Position numbers and translations under genes: made by a program
In this document: positions 21,469 through 32,864 of the stretch, piece by piece
Position numbering within the stretch: the stretch's first letter is position 1
Layout: every line of letters starts with the position of its first letter
NCBI GenBank assembly: GCA_904063045.1
Contig: CAJFCJ010000043.1
Coordinates: 107,501 to 171,500 of the forward strand
Source of the DNA: Dimorphilus gyrociliatus
Lineage: Eukaryota; Annelida; Polychaeta; Dinophilidae
Direction of reading: 5' to 3'
Length of the DNA: 64,000 bases
The notes under the pieces: model-generated
Database searches by the model: none
Told to the model about the DNA's origin: nothing
The model's input: only the letters and a program-made list of their open reading frames with translations

Positions 21469-23261
21469 TCCAGAAAGAATTTGGAAATTTCTCTTAATAC
21501 ATCATCAGCTGTTTTATTGGCATTTGCAAATTCTTCCCAAACTAAACATATTTTACCTTGCAATTCCATGTATTTCACTTTCTGTATCCTACATATCTTT
21601 TTCTCTGACAACAACCTTTGATTCATGATTTAACTTCAAAATTAAATTGTAAAAATTAATGCTTTGTCCACAGTGACTGTTTAGTCTATGATGCCAGGAT
21701 TCTACATCAATGTTGGTTCTGATGGTCACTTGGTAGATTGACCAATTATTTATTTTCCAAATATTATTTCTAATAAAAATTCTTTCAAAATAATCCAAAA
21801 AATCCAGAAATAAATTTTTCTCAACAAGTTCTCCTTTAATAGTTTTGAATTGTCTTTTAATGATGTTAGCAGGTAAGAATGGTAAAGACATTATTTTTCA
21901 AAGCATTTCACCTCCATAATTTTTTTCTTTATAATCTTTTACATATCCAAGATGCTTCAATAAATAAAAAACTTTTGTAATTCTCAAATGACTATTTATA
22001 CAATGAATACTTGTATTTTCTCAAAAACTGCATTTTTAAAATGATAAACACATCCTTGAATTGTTGTTGTTGGAAACATTTCTTCAATGGCCTTCCATAA
22101 GGCTGCCTCAAAGTCAACTACTATTTTTTTTGATTGATGACCATCTAAAACATCAGCTAACACCTGATATATATGTAGTGTAATTCATGAAAATGTGATA
22201 TATATATATTTACCTTGAAAACAGCTTTATAAGATTTTTTCTTTCTTTGGCTCATAAAAGCATAAACTAGAGGAACTTGCTTATAATTTCCATTTTTCTT
22301 TATGAAAGCATGAACTGTGAAAAGCTGTTGAAATGGTTCTGAAATCACTTTGAAGGTTCCATCCATAAATTATATTTTTGCTTGTTTCAACAATTCGATT
22401 TGATGATTATTACCAAAAATGATATATCTTGCATCATCCTTTTTAATATCCTTTATTAAAAAATTTTCAGGAACAAAATCATTGTTCAAAGTAAATGAAA
22501 GATCAGCTGGATTGCTAGGTCTCAATTTTCCTTTGTATCTGTCTGCTGTTCTTCTCATGCTTTCAATAAGTGGAAGTTTCTTACTTTGATGTAAACATTT
22601 CAAAAGAGTAATCTCTGCAATTTTTTTTCCTGAGTTATTGAAATTTTGTTGAATCTCTGCTTTTACAACTTTTCTCATTTGTGCTTCAACTTCATTGGCA
22701 CTTGTTTTTGGATGTGAATGTTGCCCTTTTTCTAAAAAATGTGATCCTTTTTGTAGAACAATGGCTGGACCCTAACCCTGGACTTTCCTGTTCTTTTACT
22801 ACAGCACCAAGTTGTTTGTCTGTCAGATTTCTTCTTCACTGCAAAAGTAAAGCCATTTTTTGTCAATAGATCTTTGCCTCTTCTTGATCCTTCTTTGATA
22901 ATTTCAAAGCCTTGCTTTTCTGACTGTTTTGTTGATTGACTGGGTGTCACCTCAAAAGAACTTTCATCAGAAACATTGATAGAATTTGTGAGATTCTTTG
23001 GCTCATATTTGTCATCAGATGATTCTTCAGCATCTATCGAACTTTCATGTGAAAAATCAAATGAAAGCTCAAGCTAAAGGTTAAATTTCAAATTTTAAAC
23101 AATAATAAATTAAATGTCATTCTGAAACACTAACCTCTTGATTATCAAATTGTTGTTTATTTGAACAGGTGTCAGTTGAATTTTCAATTTCAGAGGATTC
23201 TATATCAGTTATTTCATTTTGTTCAAAGTCCATTGGAGTTCTTATTTGAAGTTCATTACCA

Positions 23262-23345
23262 TTTTCCAGTTCATTGCCATTTGCCAGTTCATTGCTATTT
23301 TCCAGTTCATTGCCATTTTCCAGTTCATTACCATTTTCTAGCTTC
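23262..23345 (-). repeat. 18-bp coding tandem repeat (ELENGN)
   Basis: Five units encode ELENGN with minor changes (ELENSN, ELANGN) within the linker of MULE-1. No comparable repeat was seen in the other MULE linkers in this window. Confidence 0.8.
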
Positions 23346-23937
23346 TTTTTATTTTTCAATTCAGATTGAACTTGTATCTTTTCTACTACAAGCTGATTGG
23401 CATTTTGTACCATAAAGTGCTTGGACATTTGAGCTAACTGAATCTGGCATGTTGTTGTTTTTATGTTTTTGCAAATATTGCAATAGTGTTGGCCTTTATT
23501 TTAGAAACTGAGTTATATGAATTAGTGGATACAATAATACAGACCTTTGAGGCAGTCCTCATGAAAAACATGTTTACATAAACAATATGTCTTATTCATT
23601 TGGTTTGAAAAAATCATTTGTTTGCAGTATAAGCATTTGGAAGCCATTTGTTGGATAGAAATGTATCAAAATTCCCTTTTAATTTTTTAAATGAAGAATA
23701 TATCTATGCTGATTATGTAGACAAACAAAAAACATGAAAAAATTCAATATTTACCAACAATTTTAACAAAATGTTGTCAAAATCAGTATTATAACATTTT
23801 ACATTTATATATAATATACAATATAATATTAACAATTTAATTAATCACAAAAAATCAATGATAAATACTAAAGTGACTTACCTCAAATTGAGTGATATTT
23901 AAAAAGGAAGTAAATTTTACTGCCTTCTTCTCTGAAG

Positions 23938-24413
23938 ACTGTGAAAATAATACACAAGAAAACTTGTTAGAAAAATACATAGATGAAGATAAAAGTTATC
24001 ACAAAGCTATTTATAATAGAATTGATCAACTTCAAAAGATATGGATATTAAAAGTTGAGAAAAATTTTACAGCTTTAAAAAAAAAAGTTCAAGATGTGAG
24101 CGATAAAAGAATAAATATTTTAAATGATCTTTTTAAGCAAGATATTACTTTGAAAAAAAATTGTGATGAATTAAAAGAATTTTTAAATAAAAAAATTGAA
24201 TTTGAATTCTTAAAAGATTTTTCACTTAACTATTCCTTGGAAAGTATGGATTATATACAACATTTTGTAAAAGGTGGAAGGAAACTGCAATTTTCTGCAA
24301 AATGCAAAACTGATAAGGAAATTAATTATGCCATTGAAATGATACACTCCAATTCTGATGTGGAAAGTATTGACTTATCTTGTAATAAGAAATTGGGAGA
24401 TGATAAATTTTCA
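23938..24413 (+). pseudogene. 476-bp inverted duplicate of the RING/B-box/LRR gene
   Basis: This segment is the reverse-orientation copy of 3671-4146, the coiled coil and first LRR of the gene at 2858-4486, with the same length (476 bp) and only about five amino-acid changes (for example LLND to FLKD). The copy starts inside the B-box tail and ends abruptly in the first LRR. On the right it passes directly into LTR/leader sequence at about 24430. It lacks the RING, B-box and most LRRs, so it is non-functional as a protein. Confidence 0.9.
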
Positions 24414-24429
24414 TTTATGGAAAATGTAG

Positions 24430-24790
24430 GAAAGGAAATACATTTCCTCAGCTTGTCAGTTCAGTTCTTTAACCATTAACTGGTTGTTTAAACTTACTTG
24501 TTTAGAACTAGAAACTCATTTACTCAATACATATTCTTTGGACGAAATACTGGTATTTTGTTGAATTATTTCTACGGAAATTACATTTGTTAAGACTATT
24601 TGCGGACGAACTTGAAAGGTTCTATAATTGATAAATGATTGGAAAGGACAAATACTGTTCTGAAGAAGCAGAAATTCCTACAATTACAATACAACAAAGT
24701 GCACCCATTCAACATAAAATTTCTACAATTACAATAGAACAAAGTACACCTCTTCTTATTCAATAAGCCTATAGACATGACTCCATGCAA
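24430..24790 (+). mobile_element. LTR/leader/gag-start fragment, family 1
   Basis: Shares with 8640-8890 the block TAGAACTAGAAACTCATTTA, the leader and an ATG at 24637 opening MIGKDKYCSEEAEIPTITIQ, whose frame repeats a PTITIQQS-like segment and then stops. The upstream TATA region is missing, so the 5' part was lost at the junction with the 476-bp duplicate. Confidence 0.6.
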
Positions 24791-24799
24791 AAATTGAGA

Positions 24800-25230
24800 G
24801 AAATTATTCACCCTCTTTTAAAATGTCTGAAATGTTGCCAAAATGAAAAGAAGTGTAAAGAATATTTTCTCTTTTGTTGTCTGACATTCCCAACAAAAAA
24901 TTTTTACCTCCATTGTAAAGCTGATAATGATTGATTTCTTTATTGCTCCCACCAGCTTTAAGCATTCAATACAAAACATTATTAAAATATATAGAAGAAG
25001 AAAAATATTTTCTGAATAATAAAATACTACTAGTCCTACATTTTTAGGTTAAATGCTATGTTTAATAAAATAGCCTGATCTGTTTATTTAAATTATTCAT
25101 GAGAAATATTTGACAATTTCTTTGGTTTTTTGTAAAGATATAGAAATATTTCAAAGACTGTTTTATTTAAATTGTCTCCTCATCTATTGTTAAAAAATGC
25201 TTAAAAGCACCCAACTTTTTTTAGTTATCC
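24800..25230. other. Spacer, probable promoter region of the next gene
   Basis: No gene recognised. The start codon of the secreted gene is at 25238, and no clear TATA box stands out in this AT-rich sequence. Confidence 0.3.
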
Positions 25231-25237
25231 AAAAATC

Positions 25238-26847
25238 ATGAAGGCATTTACAATACATAACTTTGCTCTTCTTTTTCTGAGTTTTGGTTGTATGATTTTT
25301 AGATTATTTTTAATATCAAAGCAAATTAATATGTTTTTATTTATTTACAGTAATTACAGTTCATTCAGACAGTTTTAGTCTTAAAGTTGAATCTCCAGCT
25401 CAAATTTTGGAAGATACTAATACTTACTACATTAATTTCCGACAAATCACTGGAACTCCTACTTGCAGGTGTCTTTTTACATTAACATTCAAATCAGAAA
25501 TCTATCAATTTAATTTGTTTTACAGCTATACACTTACAAAACCAGATGGAACCATTTTACTACAATCCTCAAAATCAGTAAATTCTGGACTTGTATTTGC
25601 AAGTGTCCAAGGCAGTTTGTTTTCAGGAACAACTGAGAATTATGTACTGACCTACACTTATACATGTACCAGTGGAGGGACTACACTTGAATTTGAAGTT
25701 AGAGGATATGTTTATTCACTTGAACGTATGTATTATCAATATTCATTTTCAAAATTTTTTTAATTATTTGTGATGTTTTTGATGTTTCATTAGAATATGG
25801 TAGTGGTAATCTACCTATAGGCTATGGTATTGAAATTGAGATGTCAACTGAGCAAACTTCACCATTTAGAGTCAAAATTAAAGGTAATACTGGTGTTGGC
25901 TCATGCAGGTAATTATTACAATGACAGTCAAATTTTGCAACATCAATTTTACATCTACTTTTGTCTACTTTAGCATAACTCGACCAGACACTTCTATAGC
26001 TACAGTAGATAATATTGGACCAGTTACACTTGGGCAAGGATCATTGACAATTGCAGTTACTAAAACTGGTTCCCAAGAGTCCTTTTTCATAGCTGCAAGT
26101 TGCAAAGCAAGTGGAAAAACATTCCAAAATGAAATTCCAGTTTACTTTTCACCCAATGCTCCTTCACCATGGGCATCTGCAACTGGAGATCCACACTTTG
26201 CACAAAATGTTGTTGACAAATCAACTATGTCTACTAAACAAATATGTTATGATGTAACTGGGAAAATGGGAGATTATATATATATTGCTGGATTTTCTCA
26301 CAGTAGAATAAAGATTTTTGGCCAACTGAAAGATGATTACTATATGCATAAAATTGTCATTCAATCTCCATCTGCCAACATCACAGTATCATTAAAGGAT
26401 ATTCATCTTGGCCAAAAAGATACCATTCAATGGAATGCAAACTCAAAGCAAATGACTTTGCAAACTAATCAATTGAAATGTGAAATTGCAAATGGGAAAA
26501 AGATTATTTTCACTGAATTAAAGTCATTAAATGCAATTGCTGTTGAGAAATCTAAGCACTTTTTAGGGGAAATGCACCTGGATGTAGGCTTTAGGCTTAT
26601 GCCTAAAGATTACAATGAAATGAGTGGACTAATTGGAGATATTGGCCAGAAAAAATTTAAATTCTTCAGAGCAGTTCAAATTGGAGAAGATAGTTTAAAC
26701 AGTGAAATGGTTTCTATTCAAGTTGACAACAAATTTTTGAGAGGAAGTGTTGTACAAAGAAATAAAAAGTCTTGTTGGTTGCTTGATGTAAATGACATTT
26801 TGAAACCTTTGAAAACAACTGACTATCTTTTCAAAAGAATTGATTAA
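25238..26847 (+). CDS. Secreted protein with GDPH (vWD/ITIH C-terminal-like) domain
   Basis: Five exons with canonical splice sites and agreeing phases: 25238-25286, 25351-25468, 25526-25725, 25794-25908, 25974-26847. The start MKAFTIHNFALLFLSFG gives a signal peptide split by intron 1. Residues after it form two similar units of about 100 aa, each with a TC-S-(Y/I)T.(K/R)PD junction, suggesting beta-sandwich repeats. The last exon has ATGDPHF and ICYDVTGKMGDY, then IKIFGQL, resembling the C-terminal domain of inter-alpha-trypsin inhibitor heavy chains or a vWD fold. No TM segment follows, so it is extracellular. The frame is fully open. A dead copy lies at 6976-8176 and a scrap at 1668-1800. 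Exact role unknown. Confidence 0.75.
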
Positions 26848-26859
26848 CATTTAAATTAA

Positions 26860-27110
26860 ATATAATATTTACAATTTATATTTTAGGATTTACAGAAGGT
26901 AAACCAAACTATTGAGTTAAGTAATACTGTTTCCTAAATTTTGTATATGACATTTGCCTAATGAAAAACAATCTATAATGTAAACAATTTATTTTATGGA
27001 ATGTATGAAGGCATAAATACAGACTAACTTTTTGAATTGGACATGAAACAATCTTACATAAGACAATAATGTATTCTTAATAATTCATACATTTAAAAGA
27101 ATGATAACAT
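26860..27110. other. 3' flank, no gene
   Basis: AT-rich sequence after the secreted gene; no strong polyadenylation signal could be singled out. Confidence 0.3.
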
Positions 27111-27118
27111 TATGTAAG

Positions 27119-27260
27119 TGGATACAACAGAAAACATCCCTAAGTGCATAGTCTAACCCTAACCCTAACTAAGTCCTTGTCACTCCTGAACATTTTTGAT
27201 TACCCTGACCCTTAGATGGAACCCCCCTAACTACAAATCAAAGTCTACTTCACTTGTCCT
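27119..27260. mobile_element. Degraded copy of the MULE-like MITE
   Basis: Begins GGATACAACAGAAAACATCC, like the left end of the MULE at 58283. It then matches the reverse complement of the MITE at 18881-19084 (shared ACCCTTAGATGG, CTGACCCT and CTAACCCTAACCC blocks). The far inverted repeat is missing. Confidence 0.55.
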
Positions 27261-27497
27261 ATGAAATTCCTACAATCCTGATACAACAAATTGCATTTTT
27301 AATGCAAGTGTACTATTAGATCCACTATAATAATGTACATTCTAATCCCATGTTTATAAAATACAGATTATGATCCTCTAACCAGTACCCAAATTAGTGT
27401 TTGTCATGAACCAGCATCTTACTAACACAAGAACAGAAACACCAAGTTGGAAATCAAATCATTAGAAACAGTTATGTGAGTGGCCTAACCCATAACC

Positions 27498-27860
27498 CTA
27501 ACCCAAACTAACCCTGTACCAAATTTCAAGATAATTGGAGCACTTTGAAATTTTTTTGATAATTTCAGTGGTTGACTCATAAATGATCTTAGAGCAAGAA
27601 ACTGTTGGAGCTGATGGAAAGAAAACCAAGAGACCAGTTTCATTTCCATCAAAATTACTTATCAATTCACAGCTCAAGTATGCTGCTGTACTGCTCTTGC
27701 TGGCAAAATCTATGCGTTTGCAAGTTATAACAATACTGGTTCTACTCAAACCTTTAAACAAATGTTTAAATTAAAATGGTTTATTTGCAATAATAATACT
27801 TAAGCAAGTAACAATATGAGGGTTCGATAGCAGAGTAGATAGTTAGTAAAAGCAGGTTGC
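27498..27860 (-). mobile_element. LTR edge plus gag-start fragment, family 2 (antisense)
   Basis: 27690-27790 is the reverse complement of 54840-54960 (shared TATAACTTGCAAACGCATAG and CAATAAACC-like ends). The minus-strand frame starts MFKGLSRTSIVITCKRIDFA and runs 87 residues. In the copy at 54.87 kb the ATG is TTG. The shared position after an LTR-like region suggests a gag start. Only this fragment of the element remains. Confidence 0.5.
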
Positions 27861-28020
27861 CAAATTATAATCCTAAGATTAGGGCCACATGCCAAACATG
27901 TGCCACAGCAAACAGGCCTGTCTCATCAGCATCTGGTGTTTGACCTGCATCTTTTCCATGTTCTTTGTTCCTTTGTTAATTCCCCAAGTAGCCACCATCT
28001 GTTACAGTCAAAGAGTCTAT

Positions 28021-28172
28021 TTCTTACGAAATAGAGTTCTTTCTAAAGTACTAAAAGCTAACTCTACGAAATAAAAGTCTTTCTAAAGTTCCACCACTAT
28101 AATTCCTACAAAATATAAGTATTTCTATAGTTGCACCCGTCTAATTGCTATAAAATAGAAGTCTTTCTAATG
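28021..28172. repeat. Degenerate tandem repeat, period about 42 bp
   Basis: Four diverged units share TA(C/T)(G/A)AAATA.AAGTCTTTCTAAAGT; the last is shortened. The nearby gene on either side is not affected. Confidence 0.6.
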
Positions 28173-28179
28173 TACCCTT

Positions 28180-28610
28180 ATATCTAAGTGCACAGATAAT
28201 TTCAATTTGAGAAGGAAAGTGTTATTGGGCAAAAATTTGGCAGAGAAGGAATCTAGAACTCTCACCAAATAATGGAGAAAGTGATCTATTGGAGAAAGAT
28301 AGCAACAATGTAAAAAATATATAGAAATCAATGTAATTTGTAGGAATTTCATTCTTTTCCCAACAGTAATCATCTGTACTGCTCATTTAATAACACACCA
28401 GAGTCCAGGGGCCAAAAGCCAATGAATAATAAAAAGTGGGAGAAACTGAATCATTTTTACAAAACGAAAGTAGAAAAGAATAGGGAATTTTTTTCTACAA
28501 AAATTTCTCTTTTGAATTCTGTCCACTTAATCATTTAGACAATATGTCTTCACTGAAACAGGTCAGAAATTGATAATTGATAGAAAAATACTATTATTCT
28601 TCAATTTTTT
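28180..28610. other. Spacer, nothing recognised
   Basis: A 68-residue minus frame (28373-28167) has no support. A T-tract with CAG at about 28606-28618 may be the acceptor of the following gene. Confidence 0.3.
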
Positions 28611-28618
28611 TTTTCAGG

Positions 28619-29520
28619 AAAAGTAAAAAAATGAAGAACTGAGAGAAGAGGAAAAACACCAAAAACATTTGTGTTACTTTCCATATTAATTTTAAACAAT
28701 GGAAAATTGGAGAGTAGAAGACCATTAAAAATTAGTGATATTCAACAATATATTACGCAATCATTAAAGGATTCAAATTTAAAACTGGATTATTTAAGAA
28801 TGAATATAATTCAACTGATTGTAAAAAATGTTAGGACTATCAAGAATCAAATTGAAACAAATAACCTAAATTCAACTGGAGAAGATCCCTGTAAAGCAAC
28901 ATTTTCTTCATTTTATAGAAAGCATTTCCCATTTCAAAAAAGACCATCGACTTTTTCCTTCTACTGCAATTTTAACACAGAAAATATTTGCAATTTGAAA
29001 TTCAAAAATGATGACAATTTTCTTACATACGCTAGATATAACTGGATAAAAGAATTCAAAGTACTGAATGGTCAATGTAAGTAAAAAATTTTTATATATC
29101 TTTTCAATAGAAATAAACCAATTAATTAATGAATTTACAGGTAAAACACACCACTTTCTTACAATTCAAATCAATAAAACAGTTAATACTAGAAAACCAT
29201 ACACTTTGCTTGAAATACCAAACATTTTAATAGATGACAAACATTTTTGTCTCAGTTTTCAAAGTAGTTTTAATTCTAAAAGTTATTTGCAAATCTATTT
29301 AAAATTTGAAAAGGATGATGAAATCAAATAAGTATTTTAATCCAAAATGAAAACAAATACAGAATGGAACACCTATTTTATCAATTTAACAAATCCAGAT
29401 ACATTTTCCCAGGTGTGAAAATTCTTTTCATTTTCATGTTTAATACCATATTTTCTGGTTGTTTTAGAGAATGTAGATTATACTAAAAGGAAATGTATAC
29501 AGTACCAGCAGTAAGTCACT
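28619..29520 (+). pseudogene. MAM-domain protein gene, decayed at its 3' end
   Basis: An exon beginning after TTTTTTTTTCAG (28618) carries a hydrophobic stretch (FVLLSILILNN), then TFSFYCNFNTENICNLKF, the start of a MAM domain. It ends at QC before GTAAGT. The next exon (about 29141-29331) continues THHFLTIQ...TLLEIPNI, HFCLSFQSSF and LQIYLKFEK, the middle of MAM. Then come a TAA at 29329-29331, a piece WNTYFINLTNP, an intron ending TTTTAG, a TAG, and KGNVYSTSS, still matching MAM order. MAM domains mediate extracellular adhesion. Stops in the last third and truncation by the MULE fragment at about 29529 indicate a pseudogene. Confidence 0.6.
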
Positions 29521-29528
29521 GTTACACC

Positions 29529-29830
29529 TCAAAAATATAATATTTTCTTGATTTTTCCTCTTTCCGTACTTAAAGATTTTCTTTGAGTATCATTTAAATT
29601 ACAATATTCCAGATTTATATCCATAAGACAATTTGAACATGATTTTTCACAAATTATAAAGTGATAAACACATTCTTGAATTATTGTTGTTGGAAAAGTG
29701 TTTTGAATAGCCTTCCATAATGCTGCCTCAAAATCAACAACTATTTTATTTGGTTGATGACCATCTAAAATATCAGCTAACACCTAAAAAATGTAATGCT
29801 ATTCATGAAAATAAGACATATATTTTACCT
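29529..29830 (-). mobile_element. MULE fragment 2 (second-Asp region)
   Basis: The minus strand encodes LADILDGHQPNKIVVDFEAA and ECVYHF, nearly the same as RC 22030-22170 of MULE-1. Homology continues through the intron sequence to about 29829. Downstream, the frame is joined to an unrelated C-terminal tail by deletion. Neither terminus is present. It lies between the ends of the MAM gene and the PAN-trefoil gene. Confidence 0.75.
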
Positions 29831-30660
29831 TGTTCTAAGCTTACCGAAATATCAACTTTTAAATAAGTTGTAAATTGTGCTTTTCTTAATATTTGCACAA
29901 AACCAGGTACAAATGTGTTGTCATAGTGACATTTATTGTTTGAATAACAACACCCAAATGTTATGCAATGTGCCTGACTAGTAGAATCTGATCCACATTT
30001 TCTATTGGAGACTGCAGAACATCTAGTGGGAACATTGATATTATCGCATTGCCCATCTTTTGGACCATAGTATTCAAAGCTATTATCCTGTTTAAATAGG
30101 TCAGGACATTCATGGTGATTAAGTGAATTTAGAAAACATTCTTTTTCCGTAATTTTGTAGTCGATTGATCTATTGAAAAAAAAAAACATAAAAAAATGTG
30201 ATGAGAATAGATTTATACAAATTTCATAGTATTTCACTTCTAAATTCTCCTTTCTTAAACCAAAAATAAAACTAGAACAATAGTTGACTAATATTTGTTT
30301 TAGAAATTTGTAAAAAATCTACATTTTTAAATATTGATTTGAAAAAATTATTTACTTGCAATTAAGATTTTCAATACACTTTAATTTACATTCTTCAACA
30401 TTGATATTGGTTATAGTATCTATATTATGTCCTTGAATTTCTTTCGAAAGCGTATGTTCAGTAAAACACACTAAGGTAAGAAAAAAAGAGATTACATACT
30501 CAAATAAATGACACTGTAAACATAGAAAGAGAGCGTTTCTTTTAAGGATGTTATTACTTACATTGTCTACTGCTTTTTATTAAAGTTATACTATCAACTA
30601 GAAGAATAGTAGTAATGTAAAAAATTCAAAGTTTTTCATCATGCCTCCTGCTATTGCCTA
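29830..30660 (-). CDS. PAN/apple plus trefoil (P-type) secreted protein, C-terminus disrupted
   Basis: A PAN module is split by an intron: exon RC 30475-30360 (CFTEHTLSKE, INVEECKLKCIENLNC) joins RC 30172 onward (SIDYKITEKECFLNS), with the classic C...C...C...Y...C.L spacing. A trefoil domain follows (RCSAVSNRKCG, AHCITFGCCY, KCHYD; RC near 30030-29930). A short upstream exon (RC 30640-30560) begins MMKNFEFFTLLLFF like a signal peptide, but a TAG follows at once. The 3' end runs into the MULE fragment at 29830. Trefoil and PAN domains are extracellular binding modules. Whether the gene still works is doubtful. Confidence 0.6.
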
Positions 30661-31835
30661 TTTGTTCTCTCTAATCAACTTTATAATAATTGCTTCACCA
30701 GTCAAATGACATATTCATATTTAATATAACTGAAAAGAAGCCATAGCTATTCATATTTTGATTTGAAATCATTATTTTTCATTGTCAAAATGCAGATTTG
30801 TTATTAATAGGCTAAAAATTGTACACATATTATTCAAAACACTGTAAAAGCCTAAAATTAAACCTATAAAAAATGTACAACTTTATTATAGAAAGTAAGT
30901 ACTGTTACTAGACTTTGAACAATTGTTTTTATTGTAATAATTCATTCCTTTTGTGTTTAATGTGTGAAAGAGTAAATTGGAATGAAAATGGCTCAATTTT
31001 ACACCAGTAAACATCCTAGTTTTAGTATAAAAGGGTATTACTGATTTTTCTTTTAATTATAAATGACTATTGACAAATTATTTGGTTTTGAAACCATACA
31101 TTCATCAGCTTTATTCTACAAAAAGAATAGAAGAATTGTTGCAATGTTACAATACAAAAGTTGAATAGCAGAGTAGGTAATTTTTAATAGTAGATTGTCA
31201 AGTAAGCAAACTAGTGTATTATCAAAGACAAAATTTCCTTTGAATATAAAGTTTTCAGCTAGATTTAGGACATTTATATCAATGGCTTGAAAGAACACAA
31301 ATTTTAACTGGAAACCTTATAAATATTCTAAAATAACCAAATTTTTTCTACCAAAATATTAATTTGTATATATAAATATATAAAATCAACATATATTTCA
31401 TTAAATCTACTTCATGTTGATCCTGTGACACAACATATTTCTCTACTAAATGAATTCTTCCCAACAGTTACTGTTCTATAAATAGAATTTACTTCATCCT
31501 CAACAGCATTCATACAAAATATACAAGATCAATGATTACCATGAATTCTTATCAATAACCTAAATCCCTTATTTTAGAGCTATTGAAAAAAGGAATGATC
31601 AATATTTTAATAGATATTTTCTTTATACTTTTAAAAATCAATACTTTTATATGCAAACAATATTTTTTGGATTAATTTTGATAAGCCTTTAATGTTAAAT
31701 ATTTACATATAGTAAACTATAGTGTTTTTTTTTTCAAAATCATTTGATTTATTAAAGTGACTATAGAAATTTCTCAACTGAAAAAATTTTCTTAAAGATT
31801 TATCTTAATAATCCAACATTTGGTAAAAATTGTGG
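30660..31835. other. Spacer with repeat remnants
   Basis: 31097-31200 weakly matches the LTR-family-2 region at 27795-27860 (shared GAATAGCAGAGTAG) and the TIR end at 8181. No gene was found; a 60-residue minus frame at 31298-31116 reads through this repeat. The promoter of the dispanin gene should be at the right edge. Confidence 0.35.
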
Positions 31836-31839
31836 AAAG

Positions 31840-32286
31840 ATGCCTAGTAGTAATCAAGTTTTGAATTCTACTAATTCAACAACAGTTGTAGTTGGTCAAC
31901 CATTATCGAATGAACATAAAATTATAAAGATATTGCCTCAAGGTAGAAATAATGCAAATATTAAATTTAAAGCTGTTGGTGATACTATGGTACATGTGAA
32001 TAAATTTTTTTTTAATCATATTAATGTTTCTAATTATGCTTTTTTTTTCTTTCTTTCTTTATAGAGATTGAGTATAACTTCGGCAATATGCTGTTTCTGC
32101 TGCATCTGCTTTGGAATTTTATCAATATACAACAGTTTAAAAAGTAGAGAATCAAAACGAATTGGTAATACTGAAGAAGGTATTAGAAGGGCAAGATATG
32201 CAATTGTTTGTTCTTTTATAGCTATAGTAGGAGGCTTAATTGTTTCTTTTACATGCCTTATGGCAACATTACCTCTAGTGGTATAA
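31840..32286 (+). CDS. CD225/dispanin (IFITM-like) small membrane protein
   Basis: Two exons: 31840-31989 and 32065-32286, with a phase-0 junction after DTM. The protein has about 123 aa. The N-terminal half is polar; the C-terminal half has a first hydrophobic segment with clustered Cys (SAICCFCCICFGILSIYNS), a basic loop (RESKRIGN, ARYA) and a second TM segment (AIVCSFIAIVGGLIVSFTCL). This is the CD225 layout: an intramembrane Cys-rich helix, a conserved polar loop and a TM helix. CD225 proteins act on membrane traffic and fusion. Starting at the first ATG gives a normal length. The donor (GTACAT) is weak but phase and homology support it. Confidence 0.75.
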
Positions 32287-32289
32287 GCA

Positions 32290-32850
32290 GACTTTTCTAT
32301 AAGAATGTTGTAGTATTATTTTAATACAATTCTTTAAAAATATCTATAACAAATATTGGCTGCCATTTTTGGTTATTTACTCTATGATTTTAGGATTCAA
32401 ATTTAAATAATATATTTGTACTAAAAGAGAAATCCTCTTAAATTATCAACTCTGGTTAGACATTTTTCCTTCTTCAGAAAATAGCATCCTTTTAATCCTT
32501 TTACTCTGATTTGCTGAATTTGACATCAATGTTTCTTTTATAGAAACATAAACAAAAAAAATATTCACTTTCTTCACAGTAGATGGAGCCAAAATCATCC
32601 ACTTGCTTGTAAAATTTTCAACTGTTGAAAATCTTTGGAAAATTGTTAAACTGTTTTGAAGGAGTCTACACTTAGCCTAAAAACAATTGAAAATTATTGG
32701 AAGTTATTTTCTGATTGAAAAAGACCAGTTAAAGGTTGTTACAACATGTTTTAGAAATATAGGCAAAAAGTTTCAGGACATTGTAAAATCATTCGAAGAG
32801 TATTTGAAAATATTTTAAATGGCTGACAAACTAAATAAATAGGTGATAGA
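32290..32850. other. Spacer, no gene
   Basis: Polar, A-rich translations occur but no domain was recognised. It may contain decayed 5' sequence of the LRR gene fragment that follows. Confidence 0.3.
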
Positions 32851-32864
32851 AGAAATCATAGAGC

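Larger units (their letters stand above)
21398..23890 (-). mobile_element. MULE transposon 1 (decayed), PHD-like + FLYWCH + DDE transposase
   Basis: Minus-strand gene from ATG at 23648. Exon 1 (23648-23560) encodes CLYC, CLC, HVFHEDC; the last CNIC of the finger is in the next exon, a C4HC3 PHD-like plan. An ELENGN hexapeptide repeat and an acidic linker follow (23436-23117, 23070-22950). A damaged FLYWCH (TTWCCSKR) comes next, then the MULE core: NNHQIELL, FMDGTFK (first Asp), KIVVDFEAALW (second Asp, RC near 22100) and the Asn/Glu region with WHHRLN (near 21690). A TAA replaces the Trp before FMDGTFK (near 22369), so it is inactive. The left end carries four units of GGACAGTTGACCCC (21406-21468). 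The right end was not found; 23890 is a guess. Confidence 0.75.

Noticed and set aside
23161-23415. Forward ORF rich in HFPVHCH repeats, resembling a metal-binding protein
   Set aside because: It is the antisense of the ELENGN repeat in the MULE-1 linker.
27150-27180. CCCTAACCCTAACCCTAAC as an interstitial telomere or chromosome end
   Set aside because: Only two to three units, and similar blocks recur inside MITE copies at 18.9-19.1 and 61.57 kb, so a transposon origin is simpler.
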